The notes under the pieces: model-generated
The model's input: the letters and a program-made list of their open reading frames with translations, nothing else
The model's database searches: none
What the model was told of the DNA's origin: nothing
NCBI GenBank assembly: GCA_013420905.1
Contig: JAAXNY010000001.1
Span: 2,294,001-2,358,000 of the forward strand
Length of the DNA stretch: 64,000 nucleotides
Source: Collybia mongolica
Lineage: Eukaryota > Basidiomycota > Agaricomycetes > Agaricales > Clitocybaceae
Direction of reading: 5' to 3'
Position numbers and translations under genes: made by a program
Shown here: one piece after another, positions 1-11,372 of the stretch
Numbering within the stretch: position 1 is the stretch's first letter
Layout of the letters: each line of letters starts with the position of its first letter

Positions 1-1240
1 GCATGATGGTTTATATTTGAAGAATGATGATGGTTATATAGAATTGATGATCAATATCAATGTCGGACTTCGGATGTACTTTGGACTGCAACCACCACCA
101 CCCATGCGAAGTCCCATTTTGCGCTACATAGTCCCATACTTTTTTTATCTGAAAATTTATGGCGTTCAGTATATACTCTTATAGGAGCGGCCCGTACCCA
201 AGAGCCAACACAAGTCACAACGCTTCCGGCACATTTGACGGTTTTTCGTCTTTTATGTTCTTGGGAACGAATCAAGGCCCTTTATATCTCTCCTTTCTCG
301 CTCTTCTCCTGCTTTATAATAACGCTAACGAGGGTCCAGAGCCGTCAACCTCGGAGATACGGCAAGCTGCGCGTGCATACAGCGATACATTGTCATGGAC
401 ATGGTAAGATTAACGGCAATGGGAGTAGAGGCAAGTATACTCGTACCGCACCGATAACTGCCTCGCATTGCCGTTGTATCTACTCTTTCGCGTTGGTTAC
501 ATGTCTCAGCCATCGTTAATCTACATGTTCTCCCAATCATTGACGATTCGACGCGATCTCAACATGTCGTTACGTCTAGATACGTACCCCTGTTGCATTC
601 CTTCGTTGGGGATCAACCGACTCCGACAAAGTTCCTTGTGCCTGGTTCACCCACTTTACTCCTATCACTGATGTTCCTGGACGTCAATACCAGCTTACGT
701 TCATCTTTCAGCGCCTTTGTGCTGAAGGACACTTGACACGCTGACTGTTGACGGCGTGTGCTTTCAGGGCAAATGTTCCGTACTTACACTGCGGCAGGCC
801 GTGTTGTTGTTGAACCAACAACTTCAAAATCCCGTACTAAAATACAGACAACGTCATTTCAGCCCAGCTCTACATAGCTGGGGGCAAGGCACCACCACCA
901 CGGCAATTCGATCGACGAGGGCACCCAGAGAAACGATATGACCCGATGTCCACGGGAATACATGCAGCTTCCTCGTCCGACTTAATGGATGGTAAAGCTA
1001 TATATACATGTACACAGTGAGCTCACGAGTTCACAAATCTGAGACAGCTGTTAGGGCTTGCAACATGCCGACAATGATGAAATCAATGGCATCTGAAAGG
1101 TCGACACGCAGGAGAACGCGGAACATTTGCAAACTAACTTCATTTCTAACCTGCCATGTCATTCTGCCTAGATTGCCCACGCTGATCAGAGTTCTATCAG
1201 AAGCAAGGCGCCAATTCACGCGCAAGGGGAGCACCAGAAT
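1..1240. other. 5' flank, no gene recognised
   Basis: About 1.2 kb without a convincing coding region. The short open frames on both strands overlap one another, have no plausible splice partners and resemble no family I know. It probably holds upstream regulatory sequence for the secreted-protein gene that starts at 1324. Confidence 0.5.
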
Positions 1241-1250
1241 TCTATATAAG
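1241..1250 (+). promoter_or_regulatory. TATA box of the HsbA-like gene
   Basis: A TATATAAG motif lies about 80 bp upstream of the start codon at 1324, with a CCAAT-like element about 30 bp further upstream. Spacing and strand fit a core promoter for the secreted-protein gene. A strong TATA box suits a regulated, highly expressed secreted product; that last point is inference. Confidence 0.55.
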
Positions 1251-1323
1251 CACTTGGTGTATGTGCGATTGAAAGCACTCTCAAACCAACCAACAACCCA
1301 GCCTGAGCTTCGACGTTCACCGA

Positions 1324-2019
1324 ATGAAGCTATCCATTCCTTGCCTCTTTCTTGTAGGCGCGACCATCGGCAGTGTCGTTGGCCAGTTGCCCGACCAACT
1401 GGTCACTGACCTAAATAGCTACTTCAGCGAAACACTCGAGCTCCGATCCAACTTTTGGAGACTCCCAGTGGATCTCGACACCAAGTCTGAAGTTTCTGCC
1501 ATTACCAGTGGTTTGGAACGATTGGGTTCTTCAATCAATGCTCTTAACGCGACTGCGGTCTGTAGTTCCTTTAGCACTGCCATTTTTGTTTGATTGACGA
1601 TATCCGTTCGTGTTCGTAGACTGACGTTGCGGCACATAACTCTCCTCTTTCGCCTGCTGATGCAGCTCAAATCGTCGATTTAGTTCAATTGATCGCTGGT
1701 AATACGACCGAAATGGTCAGCGCTCTGGTCACCAAGACTTACTTCTGCGAATCATTCGGTGGATACATCGATGCTACCATGGTTCCAGCTAAAGAGACCA
1801 TATATTGGGCACTCGATTCTATAGGCAAAATAACCCCGGTAAGCAGGTTCTTTGCTCAGTTCAGAGTTATTCCAACCTTTCGGTTTGTCTCAGGATCCTC
1901 TCAAAACACAGTTGGTGTCCTCCAGAACTTCGCTGACCAACAGCTATTACAAGGCGCTTGTGTACCGTAACTACTTCCACGACTTTAGCAGTCCTTGCAT
2001 CCCCTGGGGCACGTGGTGA
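1324..2019 (+). CDS. HsbA-like secreted protein (hydrophobic surface-binding protein A family)
   Basis: Three exons, 1324-1557, 1620-1838 and 1894-2019, join in frame to give 192 residues. Introns are 62 and 55 bp; the first donor (GTCTGT) is weak but the acceptor and phase fit. Residues 1-20 are a signal peptide ending GSVVGQ. The mature part is a helical domain with the family spacing: an N-terminal helix with DLNSYFSETLEL, a central ITSGLERLGSSINALN, then NTTEMVSALVTKTYFCESFGG. In Aspergillus, HsbA coats hydrophobic surfaces and recruits cutinase-like enzymes. Here the role is inferred from family membership: a cell-wall or secreted protein acting at hydrophobic interfaces. An extra C-terminal tail (about residues 175-192, aromatic, with one Cys) is not typical. 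The ATG follows the TATA box and is the first in frame. Confidence 0.8.
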
Positions 2020-2594
2020 TTCTCGTAGAGTTTAGTTATTTCTCTTCATTGTTCCATAACAGACAAGTATCTCCAGTGGTTTCAATAGGGCTTTTCGTAT
2101 TTGTCGGTGTAAACAGGCGAACCTTCATACATTGTTTGAGAGAAGAGTAAGGTCAATGCACATTAAGGTGGCTTGACGATTTCTATTTTGTTCTGAAAAT
2201 CTCAATGGCCTGATGGTGCCATGGTGCCATCCCATTCATAGGTGCTGGTGCTCTTAAACTGTTCCATCGATTATGAGTGGGTAAGTTGAGGTTGTAAGAG
2301 TTACGATTGAACTTGGACTGACTCGGAATACATATACGACAATGATTCTGCTCGAGTCCAATATACGGCAACACAACACAGCTACAAACCTGCCTGGCAG
2401 TGCATACCAAGGTCTACTTCGTTAGATATTGTTTTCGCTTCATGATGTAGATAGAGTATCCTTGTTCACATAACTTAGTTCTCCTGGAAAGTTCGTTTCC
2501 AGCCACGGCCCATTACAACCAAGAGCTTAGAGTCAGTGAGACTGGGTTCACGTTTAGGTTCAGCCCCGAGTCAGCGCCTCGAGAGAGTACTTGA
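2020..2594. other. intergenic region between convergent genes
   Basis: This is the 3' flank shared by the HsbA-like gene (+) and the coiled-coil gene (-). No coding sequence, RNA gene or repeat was recognised. It presumably holds both 3' untranslated regions. Confidence 0.5.
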
Positions 2595-3644
2595 TCACTT
2601 GGGGATCAACTGAGCTAAGTCGGTCAAAGCCTCGAGGGCAGGGGAGTGTTGCAGCTGCTCCGAAGGCTGTGGTTGGGTAGGCACTAAGGGGGGCTCGGGG
2701 AACAGCCCAGTTGGAGTAACAGAGCCTGATTCGGGCGGTAGTTGGGCGGATTCTGCGGGGGAAAACAGCCCAGTAGGGGTATGAGATTCTGATGAAGGTT
2801 GATACTCGAGATGGTGCTTGGAGCGTTGTAGCGGAGAACAGCCCACTGGCAGTGGGAATATTAGCTGACGACGACGGGGGTTGCCACCCGCCGAATGCCG
2901 GCATGGCCGCGAAAACTCGTTCGGGTGTGGCGGGTAATGAGTTTGAGAGTGGAGTGATGCCTGTGGTTGAGGTTCGGGTGTCCGCTGTCGAAGTGACGCC
3001 TCCACCTCTTTTTTGCTAGGCAATTTAATGCCATAAGCTTCTACCTGTTTACGGATGGTGTCTACCTGATACGTCGCCGCCTTGAGTTGTCCCCTTGTAT
3101 ACTCAAGCTCCTCACGCAACTCCTCCAATATCACCTTCTCCTCCTTGAGGCGGGTCGTACGAAACTTTTGTTCATCTCTGATCGCGAGGTACGTAGCCGT
3201 GGCCAGTTTCATCGCTCGTAAACAGCGAGCGGCAAGATTTTCAGCTTCTGTCTGTAGCCTGGGGGGAGGACCCTGGGAAGTCTCCGCCGATTGGGCAGGA
3301 GAATGCGGACGAGCGGGAGACTGCGGTTGCTGGGCCGGGCCTGCAGTCGCGGGAGAAGAATCTCTTGACCTATGTTTCATAAATCCACAGTAGGAGGTCA
3401 CCATTAAGATCTAATTCGTAACCCCAACATTCGCTTGAAACGATGCCTCACGAGGAGATCGAAACTCGCTCCTGGCAGACCCTGACGCAGTAGAGAAAAC
3501 GGAATGCCCTGGCAGTCCGGGACCACTGCTAGCAAGCAACGATGAGAAGCTGAGGCTGGATCTCTTTTTTATACGAGAAGACAGGTATTCCCTCATAACA
3601 GGAGGCCCTGCATCTATGCTAGAACCAGTGCGGGATGCTGGCAT
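2595..3644 (-). CDS. unrecognised coiled-coil / Pro-rich protein
   Basis: The main open frame runs from 3404 to 2595 (269 residues). An upstream Ser-rich frame (3644-3411, 77 residues) can be joined by an intron of about 72 bp that ends ACATAG near 3372 and preserves phase; its donor (GTTTCA) is weak, so the join is tentative. The main part has a Pro/Gln-rich N-terminus, a heptad-like charged coiled coil (LKEEKVILEELREELEYTRG and following, ending near LPSKKEVEASL) and a Pro-rich C-terminus. The C-terminus contains two HTPTGLF/VTPTGLF repeats about 20 residues apart. I do not recognise a family. The layout suggests an oligomerising scaffold, or a mobile-element accessory or gag-like protein, but nothing seen decides this. 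Biased composition and length support coding capacity; expression is not shown. Confidence 0.4.
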
Positions 3645-3805
3645 AGTCTGCTAAACTGAGAGTGCGAAATTGATAGTCTTGACTAGGATTGAAGAACTGA
3701 TACTCGGACTTCAAATGGTTGTACTCCTATAAGAATGTATGTTAAACCGCACCCGTGGTATTGATCCCACGCTTTTTTTCACATATGTTACATGTATATG
3801 GGCTT

Positions 3806-6317
3806 TTACATGGGCGGTCCATACTCAATAATATCTGGAGCCCTCGCTATACCAGGTCCCCGCCCACTCCGTTCTCTCCCATTCATGCGCGACGCCAATC
3901 CCACCGTCCCGCTGTTAAATTCGCTATCAGGCGCGATCGGCACCCCTCTCCACCCCTTCACATGAGCCTCCATAATACCACCCAAAGCCCATGTATGCCA
4001 CGCATCATCCCGTGGATTACTTGACTGGTCTGAGCGCCACGCACATGACTCCTCCGTCTCGCCGTGTATGACCCGGATGGCGAGGAACACAACTGGGTGG
4101 TCGCTGCCTGGCCCCGAGGACGGCTGTTGCATCACCCGCCCAGGGACGGTACCGGGCTCGGATGTGCCGAAGTTCACATTGTTGGGGGAAAAGGACTCAG
4201 GCGTGTCCACAGCGATGAAGATGGGCGTGACTGTGTAGTCTATGAAGACGACGTATACGAGTGTGTTGTTTCGAGAGAGGACCTTGTTGCGGGCTTTGGT
4301 GATTTCACCGCGATGTTTGGCGATGTCGTGTACAGCGTTGTAATGGAGAAAAGTGAAATCGCGACTTGAAATCGGACACGCTATTCCCGCTGGATTCAGA
4401 GGCAAGTCAGTAGTGCAAAGTTACGCGGAGAAACGCCAGCTTCACCTGCGCGGTCCCTGGAGAGTTGTTTACAATATTCGCGATGTGACCCGGATTTCCA
4501 ATCTTTTTGTTGGCACGTTTTTGAACAATAGACAGACTTTTGGCAAGCAGCACAGATGCTAAATGGAGTAGTAGTTTCCACTTTTTTACACTAGCAGACA
4601 GTTAGCATGCCTCATGAGGGACTAGTGGTGACGAATTACCCCAGGACCGGCACAATACTGGGAGTATTTTCCAGTTTTGTCGAATTTTATCTTCACCTCC
4701 CTTCGCAGTTCAGCCGAGCGCCTGAATTCCGTCCAGCTCCTCCAGAAATCGGAGTCTCGGGGTAACTGTGCTTCCAAAACCGCAATTTGAGGGTCCTGCC
4801 ACACTCGTTCAAGGGCTTTCAGAACTGAACGGAATAGTAGAAATGCTGAGAACTTTCGGATAGCTGCGGTGGCCAGGCGCACAACCTCTTCGAAAGAGCC
4901 TATAAGCCCAGCGTCGTATTTCAACTTTGATGCCTGGTTGCACATAATGACTGCCCTGAGGACGGAGGGAATAAACTTGGACCGAATAGCTTGGCTGACC
5001 CACGTGAAGCCATCAGTGATCGTAAAAGTCATTGAAAGGTAAGTCAGCGAAGCCCGACAACAAAGGCAGGCCAACGAGCCTGACTGCATGCTGACCGACG
5101 CTACTGGTGTAGTGCTGTAATGTGCCAATACGCGTGAAATTTCAATGACGATGTGCTGGGCCAAGAAAGCATGACCAAGTTTCGGGAGCATGTAGGTCAG
5201 GGTCATCATGACAAAGATGAGGGGAGGTAACGACAGCTCCCATTTCCCTCCTTTTTCTATGGCTATCCGGATGTTTTCCAAGAATACTGGCGCGATTTTC
5301 GTAAAGTCCCCCCCGAGCGCATCAATCAACAACATAGCACGCGTTGGGTTGCGGACAATGCAGTCTATCAGACCGAAAGAAAGCAAGACGCGTGTGTCCG
5401 AATCGCCTGAAGGTTTTTCAGACAGCCTGACCCACATGTCGCAAAACATCAGGAACGCGCCAGGGGTGTCGTCTATGGCCTTGCAGGCTACGGTTTGTGG
5501 GCTGCCTAGGACGATCGACAGCAGTCCCTCCATGGTCTGGACCGTCTTGTGCTCGGATTTCGTCAGACGTTGTTCGTGGGGTTTGAAGAGTCCGTTGGGG
5601 TAGATTCGTTTGTAAAGAAAGTCCATCCATCTCCAGATCGATGGCCATGATCTCGCGAAGTATTGGAACGTGAGGGAATTATCATCTAGTGGGAACCTGG
5701 AGTTGTTCAACCATCTGAACGTCTCCTGGATGCCAACCAAAGCGGCCTCGGCGATTTTGATGGTGCGGATGCTGGCAGCATCGTCACAATTTGTTGGAGG
5801 CTTTTTATCCAGGTGGCCGTACAACATTGGCAACAATTGAGCTTGTCGTCCGAGCTGTTTGTCGAGCTCCATATACATGACCAGGACCTCTAGATCCTGG
5901 AGCGATCCCTTTCCTGCCCTGCCCGCCATAACCTCCACAATTGTAAGTCAAACCCATTTGTGAGATACTGCCAAATAGAGTCACACTCACTCGGATAGGT
6001 TTTGGCATGGTACTCCATGGCGGGGTCGGTGTGTAATCACTTTGTGACGTATCCTCGGGCTTGATCACTCGGGAAAGGAGTGACGGACCATCGTCCGAAG
6101 TTTCGTAGGATTCAGACTTGCTTGCGACAATTAAAGTATGGGCGTCGAAGGACATGTTTTCGGGACGTAATTTACCTCCGCGATTGTCTCAACGTGAATA
6201 TTCTGATGGAATATTTGACCTATAAAACACGTTAGATATCCTACCAGTATTTTTCGGGACCAGATAGTTGAATGAATAGCTACCTGCAAGATCTCAACGA
6301 AAGCCTCAAGGGCCAAG
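3806..6317 (-). CDS. MYND zinc-finger protein (Agaricomycete MYND family)
   Basis: Core exons read down the minus strand: a short exon ending at 5991 (…PKPIR), 5932-4640 (431 codons), 4590-4425 and 4389-3806. Introns of 58 and 49 bp and a third of about 35 bp all keep phase. The large exon is helical and resembles the N-terminal region of the multigene MYND family of mushrooms. The zinc finger is reconstituted across the second intron: CAGPGC, then ICAACQKSVYCSKTCQ, then HREYC, giving the full set of Cys/His ligands. The C-terminal part (SSRDFTFLHYNAVHDI … VFIDYT) matches the conserved tail of the family. MYND fingers bind proline-containing peptides; the target here is unknown. The 5' end is unresolved: two small upstream exons (LALEAFVEILQ at 6316-6284 and NIHVETIAE near 6210-6185) join in phase, but no in-frame ATG precedes them. 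Confidence 0.7.
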
Positions 6318-6735
6318 GCGGGTTGGTGCTTGTCATGGGATGAGTCTCATATTGGGCCAAGTGTGGTCGTATTTGTTCCTGCTGTAATTCTATGTAGCTT
6401 TTTCCCTTTGCTGGCAGCGGCCCGGAATGCCGGGGATTTTCTCGCTTCCGATCTGCTACACCCACCCCAATTCTTTTCTTTCTGGACAAGTAACAACATC
6501 GCCGATAAATGTATGTGTTAATCAGTGCATTGTATAAACGACAATAAACCTTAGCAGAGCTAGCGTGCGATGGATCAGCTACAGTGCGCCGATCGACTTA
6601 CTACCATTAAATTAATTCATCTTGTTGACACTACAATCTTAGAATAGCTCCGTTCCCCGACCTGCTCAGCCATTCGCGTTTTTTTCTCACTTTGAGGTCG
6701 CAAGAGGGTACCTATCATTCGCTAATACTATTCAG

Positions 6736-8467
6736 ACTTAGCCCTGCGTCGACAGCGGTCGCTGGGGAAGGGGAGAATGAAGTAGCAACGGGATTGATCA
6801 ATCCCATGTATAAACAAATATATGTCATGGAGTCAAGCTGCCCCCACCTGGGCGCAGACCTCTCACACTCTGAAATCGAAGAATGCGAGACGAGTGTCAT
6901 AGCAGTTTGCCCCTGGCACAGGTGAGTGAGATGTAATAAATCATGGATCTTAGCATAATTCACATTCCACCTCTTGCCAGATACGATTTTGATCTTCGGA
7001 CAGGGAAAAGCGAGACTGGACTAAGGGCGTGCACGTATGCCATAGAGGTCAAAACTGACCCCACAGATGGAATCGACAAAATTTGGGTCGAAACACCTAG
7101 TGGTGGAACGAATTGGCGTTTAGTCGAGCTTAGGCCAGTTTCTGAAGGCAAGATTCTTATAAAAATGGGAGCCTCTCCGATAACTAAATTCCGCTGACAT
7201 TCTTCAGAATTCGCCGATCCACCTCCCCCGCCGGCAGCGTCGGCGGCGACTCACCTACCGCTCCCGCCAACATCCGCGCCCACAGTCGACGAACCCATTG
7301 TCCCAGAAACAAATCCACCAACAACACTCATCCAATGGGCTGTACTCATCCTCAATACTCCAAATCCCACATTGAAGGTACGCCTACTCCCCGCCTCGAC
7401 TCTGACGCGCACTCCGACACATGTCAGGTCCAGCGTACGCGACACGCGATCGACCTGTTTCGGAACGGCAAACTAGCGTCAATAGGGCACAAATCCTCCA
7501 ATGCGCCCCTTCCCCCCGACGTTCCCCCACGCGAAGATTCCTTCTCACGGAATACGGTGGACCCTGGAAAGGTAAGGAACCGGAAAAACCGTGCTGTCAT
7601 GCTTCATGCCCTGGCGAATATCGAGCAGTGGGCGTAAGTCTCCTCTCGAAAAAGGACACTTTGCCACCTTTAGTAAATGACGATCACCATAGAATTGACC
7701 TCGCGTAAGTGATGCTTGAAGCCATCAGATTCAGCGTTTATAGATATTTTCAACCGCTGGTTTCCAGGTGGGACATCATGGCGCGATTTGGACCCAAACA
7801 TCCTGAGTTACCTCCCGCCTTCTTTTCGGATTTTACCAAGATGGCGCTCGACGAGTCGAAACATTTGTACGTCTCCTCCGTTCATCACAAAATGATTTTT
7901 AATAGCCATGATTTCAGCACGCTCCTGACCTCGAGGCTAGCCGAGCTATCGCCCTCCACGCCATATGGTACGATGCCAGTCCATGCATCCCTCTGGGAAT
8001 CCGCGTCAGTAACATCCGACTCCCTTCGCGCGCGCCTCGCCATCATCCACCTAGTCCACGAGGCGCGAGGTCTTGACGTTAACCCCGCCACGATCGAGAA
8101 GTTCCGCAAGGCGGGGGACATGGACAGCGTCAAGGTCATGGAAGTCATCCACGCCGACGAGGTGACACATGTTACCTCTGGTCACCGATGGTTCACATGG
8201 GTGTGCGAGCAGGAGGGGAATACCGATCCCGTGGATGCGTTCAGAGCGGAGGTTAGGAAGGGATGGAGGGGCGACGTCAAGGGGCCGTTCAATGTCGAGG
8301 ATCGAGAGAAGGCTGGAATGACACGGGAGTTTTACGAGGACTTGAAGGGAGAGATGGGGATTATGGATAAAGGCTCCAACGTGATATCAAAAGCGAACGG
8401 GTTTAATATGAAGCCCTTGCAGGATGCAGTCGCCGCTGTACCCGTGGAGTACGAATCTCCAAAATAG
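6736..8467 (+). CDS. Rieske [2Fe-2S] domain fused to DUF455 ferritin-like domain
   Basis: Exons are about 6736-6921, 6981-7147, 7208-7377, 7428-7633, 7693-7704 (12 nt), 7768-7866 and 7918-8467; all phases agree over 1390 nt. The N-terminal half is a Rieske domain: the SSCPHLGADL and CPWHRYDFDL motifs supply the two Cys and two His ligands of a 2Fe-2S cluster. A Pro-rich linker (about residues 125-170) leads into a DUF455 domain with HALANIEQWAIDLAWD, DESKHFTLL, VHEARGLDVNP and VIHADEVTHV. The Glu/His pairs are those expected for a ferritin-like di-metal four-helix bundle. A redox enzyme passing electrons from the Rieske cluster to a di-metal oxygenase-like centre is a reasonable inference; the substrate is unknown. 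One intron (7148-7207) is of the GC-AG class. The first exon, carrying the start codon, lies upstream of 6736 and was not resolved. Confidence 0.8.
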
Positions 8468-8533
8468 TTATATACATTGTTTTCTTTATTCTGAAGACTA
8501 TAGGATGGAGGTATCAAATTTGTATAAATTAGA

Positions 8534-10828
8534 CTATGCACTCCCATCCTCGTCTTCCACATCCACTCCTGGACGACGGCGAGCTTCAGCGATACGCTCA
8601 CGATCGGCGTCAATGAACCGTTGTGGTCTTTCCACCTGCGTAGCCTCCTTATTATTATATACGAAAATCATCGATTTATTCTCCCGGTAAAGCCGGTCGA
8701 TGTCTTCAAGGTGACGGTTCGCAGTTTCAGGATAGACGAGCCAGATAAGCTGCAATATCACTCCGCATCAATGGTGTGTGGATATAGAAAGTAAATAGAC
8801 GTACAGGAACAAAAACGGCGTTAAACACCATCCAAATTAGGTAGAACCGCCAGCCGAGGTTAGCGATTCCAGGAGGAGTAATTTGCACGACAACATAGTT
8901 GGAAATCCTGTCAGGCTGTTATATCATGCCATAGTAAACAGTTGGGTTGTTACTTACCAGTTAGATGCAGTTCCCAGTGCTGCACCCTTAGTACGCATGG
9001 ATAAGCTATTAATCTCCGTTGGGTATAGCCAGGGGACGCCCTGGTTGGTTTTATCAACACAACGTATTCCGATTGAAAGCTATAAGCTTACCTGCCAACA
9101 AATCCCAAAGAACAGGTAATAGAAAAAGAAAAACGAGGTCGCTGCTGCACCGAACTTCGTCCCATTCACAGGGTCATCCGTCTGCGAGAGGAGACCAGAT
9201 ATACAGATGTAGCAGACACATTGTCCTGCTGCACCCCACATCATTAACTTACGACGACCCGCTTTCTCGATTAGAACGAGACCAAGGAAGGAGAATATGA
9301 GGTAAGATACGGAATTGCAAGCTGCCAGAAGGCGTGACAGGTTATTAGACAGGCCGACCGAGTTCTGCAGGACAAGTGGAAGGCTAGAGGCACTTGTCAG
9401 CGTTCAACAAGTACGGAGCCATGAGAGGCACGTACTAGTAGCTGGTAACATTGATTCCAACAAGTTGCTGCATCCACTGAGTTCCTGTGTCCCCAGATAC
9501 AATGTCAGATTCACCTCAATACACTCCCTGTTACACGCACCGGCACCAAGAATTAGACGTTGCATCATTCCCGTATTTCCAGTGTTCCCTCTTAAAATAT
9601 CCGACCATGTTGGTGCCGTCTCCTTCTCTATTCTAACTGCTTCTAAGATTTCTTCCCGTTGATCTACTATGAAATCATCCTTGGCAGTGATTCCATTGCC
9701 TTCCAAGGCAACCAACACCCTTACGCCTTCCTCCTCATACCCATGAGCCAGAAGCCATCGAGGGCTCTCTGGTAGCCAAGGAATAGTCCCGAGAAGTATG
9801 AAGGAGAAAACCAATTGAAACGCAATGGGGAACCGCCACGCTATGCTTCCCTCAAGGAAGCTAAATCCATATGTCATCCAATTACTGAGCGAGAATCCAG
9901 CAATGTTCATACTACGCTGCATCAGCAGCCTGTGTCAAGTTTCGAACAAACACGTACATCATCTCAAAGACAACGAGCTTCCCTCTCCAAGAGGGTTTCG
10001 AAGTCTCGCTTTGCCACACAGGTGCTGTTGCTGTGTTCATACTGCAGTTGTCCATAAGCACAAAGGCAAGCACAGTTAGTGTGACCTTACCCATTTCCTA
10101 GACCTTTGATGGGTAATTATGTAGTTAGAACGATCGTCTATGGCTGGAGGATGGTGATAATCACCTGTGACTAATCGGGCTACTATCATTTGTGATACTG
10201 AGTATGCACAAGCTTGAAGAATGGCTCCAATCGACATAACGACTACCCCAATTATTAAAGTCTTCTTCCGTCCCAAATTTTCGCCTGAAGATATTGTTAT
10301 CAGCAGACCGACAGAAAAACATACGCCAATTGAGAAGTTTACCAAATACGAAAGCGCCCATCGCACCGAAGAAACTTAATACAATTAACCATGTGTTCCC
10401 CTATTACAAGAAGGACTCACCAGCCAATATCGTAGAGAGAAACAATTGTTCCCTGAAGATTTGGGTCTGGATTTCCCATCGTGTCAAGGAAGTCCTGAGT
10501 TACGATGATTCCACCGAAGACTCCTTGATCATAACCTGTACAGAGCCGTTCATCGTCAATACACTCCCTTTGTTGGATCGCCCAACGCACGTACCGAATA
10601 GAGTCATTGCCGTCGTACATGCTACCGTGACCCAGATATTGAGCTGGGTTCCGGTCATCCCAAAGTACGGCGCCTTATGAGGAGGTACATCGTCTGAGTC
10701 GTCTTTCGTTATACTGCCCATGAGCTCGGTTTGAGTGTTCAGAAGAGTGGAGTTATCTGGGAGACTTACCTTGGTTCATCGGATTCCACGAGCCTCATAT
10801 ATTGATAGCCTGAGGAATTCGAAGCCAT
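8534..10828 (-). CDS. MFS sugar transporter (SP family, hexose/lactose permease-like)
   Basis: About 13 exons splice in phase from ATG 10828 to the stop at 8534. The order is MASNSSGYQYMRLVESDEP, SITKDD…TAMTLFG, YDQGVFGGIIVTQDF, CFFGAMGAFVFG, ENLGRKKTLIIG, a 13-nt microexon (10103-10091, GLGNG), MNTATAPVWQSE, MNIAGFSLSNW, PWLPESPRWLLAHG, TQWMQQLVGINVTSYY, EKAGRRKLMMWG, VPWLYPTEI and PETANRHLEDIDRLY. Hallmarks of sugar porters are present: the GRKK loop, PESPRWL after TM6, QQLVGIN in TM7, GRR after TM8 and PET after TM12. It should be a 12-helix plasma-membrane proton symporter for sugars; the substrate cannot be read from sequence. It is convergent with the Rieske-DUF455 gene, with only 66 bp between the stop codons. 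An alternative start at 10721 (MGSITKDD) is possible if the first intron is not used. Confidence 0.85.
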
Positions 10829-11372
10829 GCTGACTCCAATCAGCTCCTTCGTGGTTCTGAGAGTGGTAGTCAGCACTTCGGCCTCACGTTGGCTAGCGTC
10901 ACGAGGTAACAATTGGCGCTGAACGACCCTTTGCCGGTAGCCTTTATGATCCACACGGAATTCTGATAGCCATAGTGCTTAAAATTCAAAGTTCGATGTC
11001 AAAGTTGTAACATTCTCTTTTACATTCGCCGGACCATCAGTATTTTAACACGTATATTGTCATTATGTATGTAAAGTCACGTGGGGGCAAGTGTATCCCG
11101 ACAACGACAGCGTCGCCCTTCAGGTTGTGTTTCGTTGGTGCCCTAGCAATCATTATACTATCGTGCAAGGAGACCCAGAGAGCGTACCATAAATAGGAAG
11201 CAGCACAATAAGACCACATCAATAATGACAGAAGAAAGGGAAGCAAAAAAGAAAATGTAACGAAATTGGGCACGACGGCGGGATTAGAAAGGCGTTAGGG
11301 AGATCGATGAGATCGATAAGGGGTGGAAAGGAGCGGAAGGAAGGCACAAATGTGAAGAAAGGGATAATTTGA
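10829..11372. other. intergenic, transporter promoter and kinase 3' end
   Basis: This 544 bp segment must contain the transporter promoter and the kinase 3' untranslated region. A reading frame extends upstream of the chosen transporter ATG to about 10954 but without an ATG in good context. No other feature was recognised. Confidence 0.45.

Noticed and set aside
5208..5603. Plus-strand frame of 131 codons inside the MYND gene
   Set aside because: Antisense of the 431-codon MYND exon, whose splice phases and zinc finger are supported.
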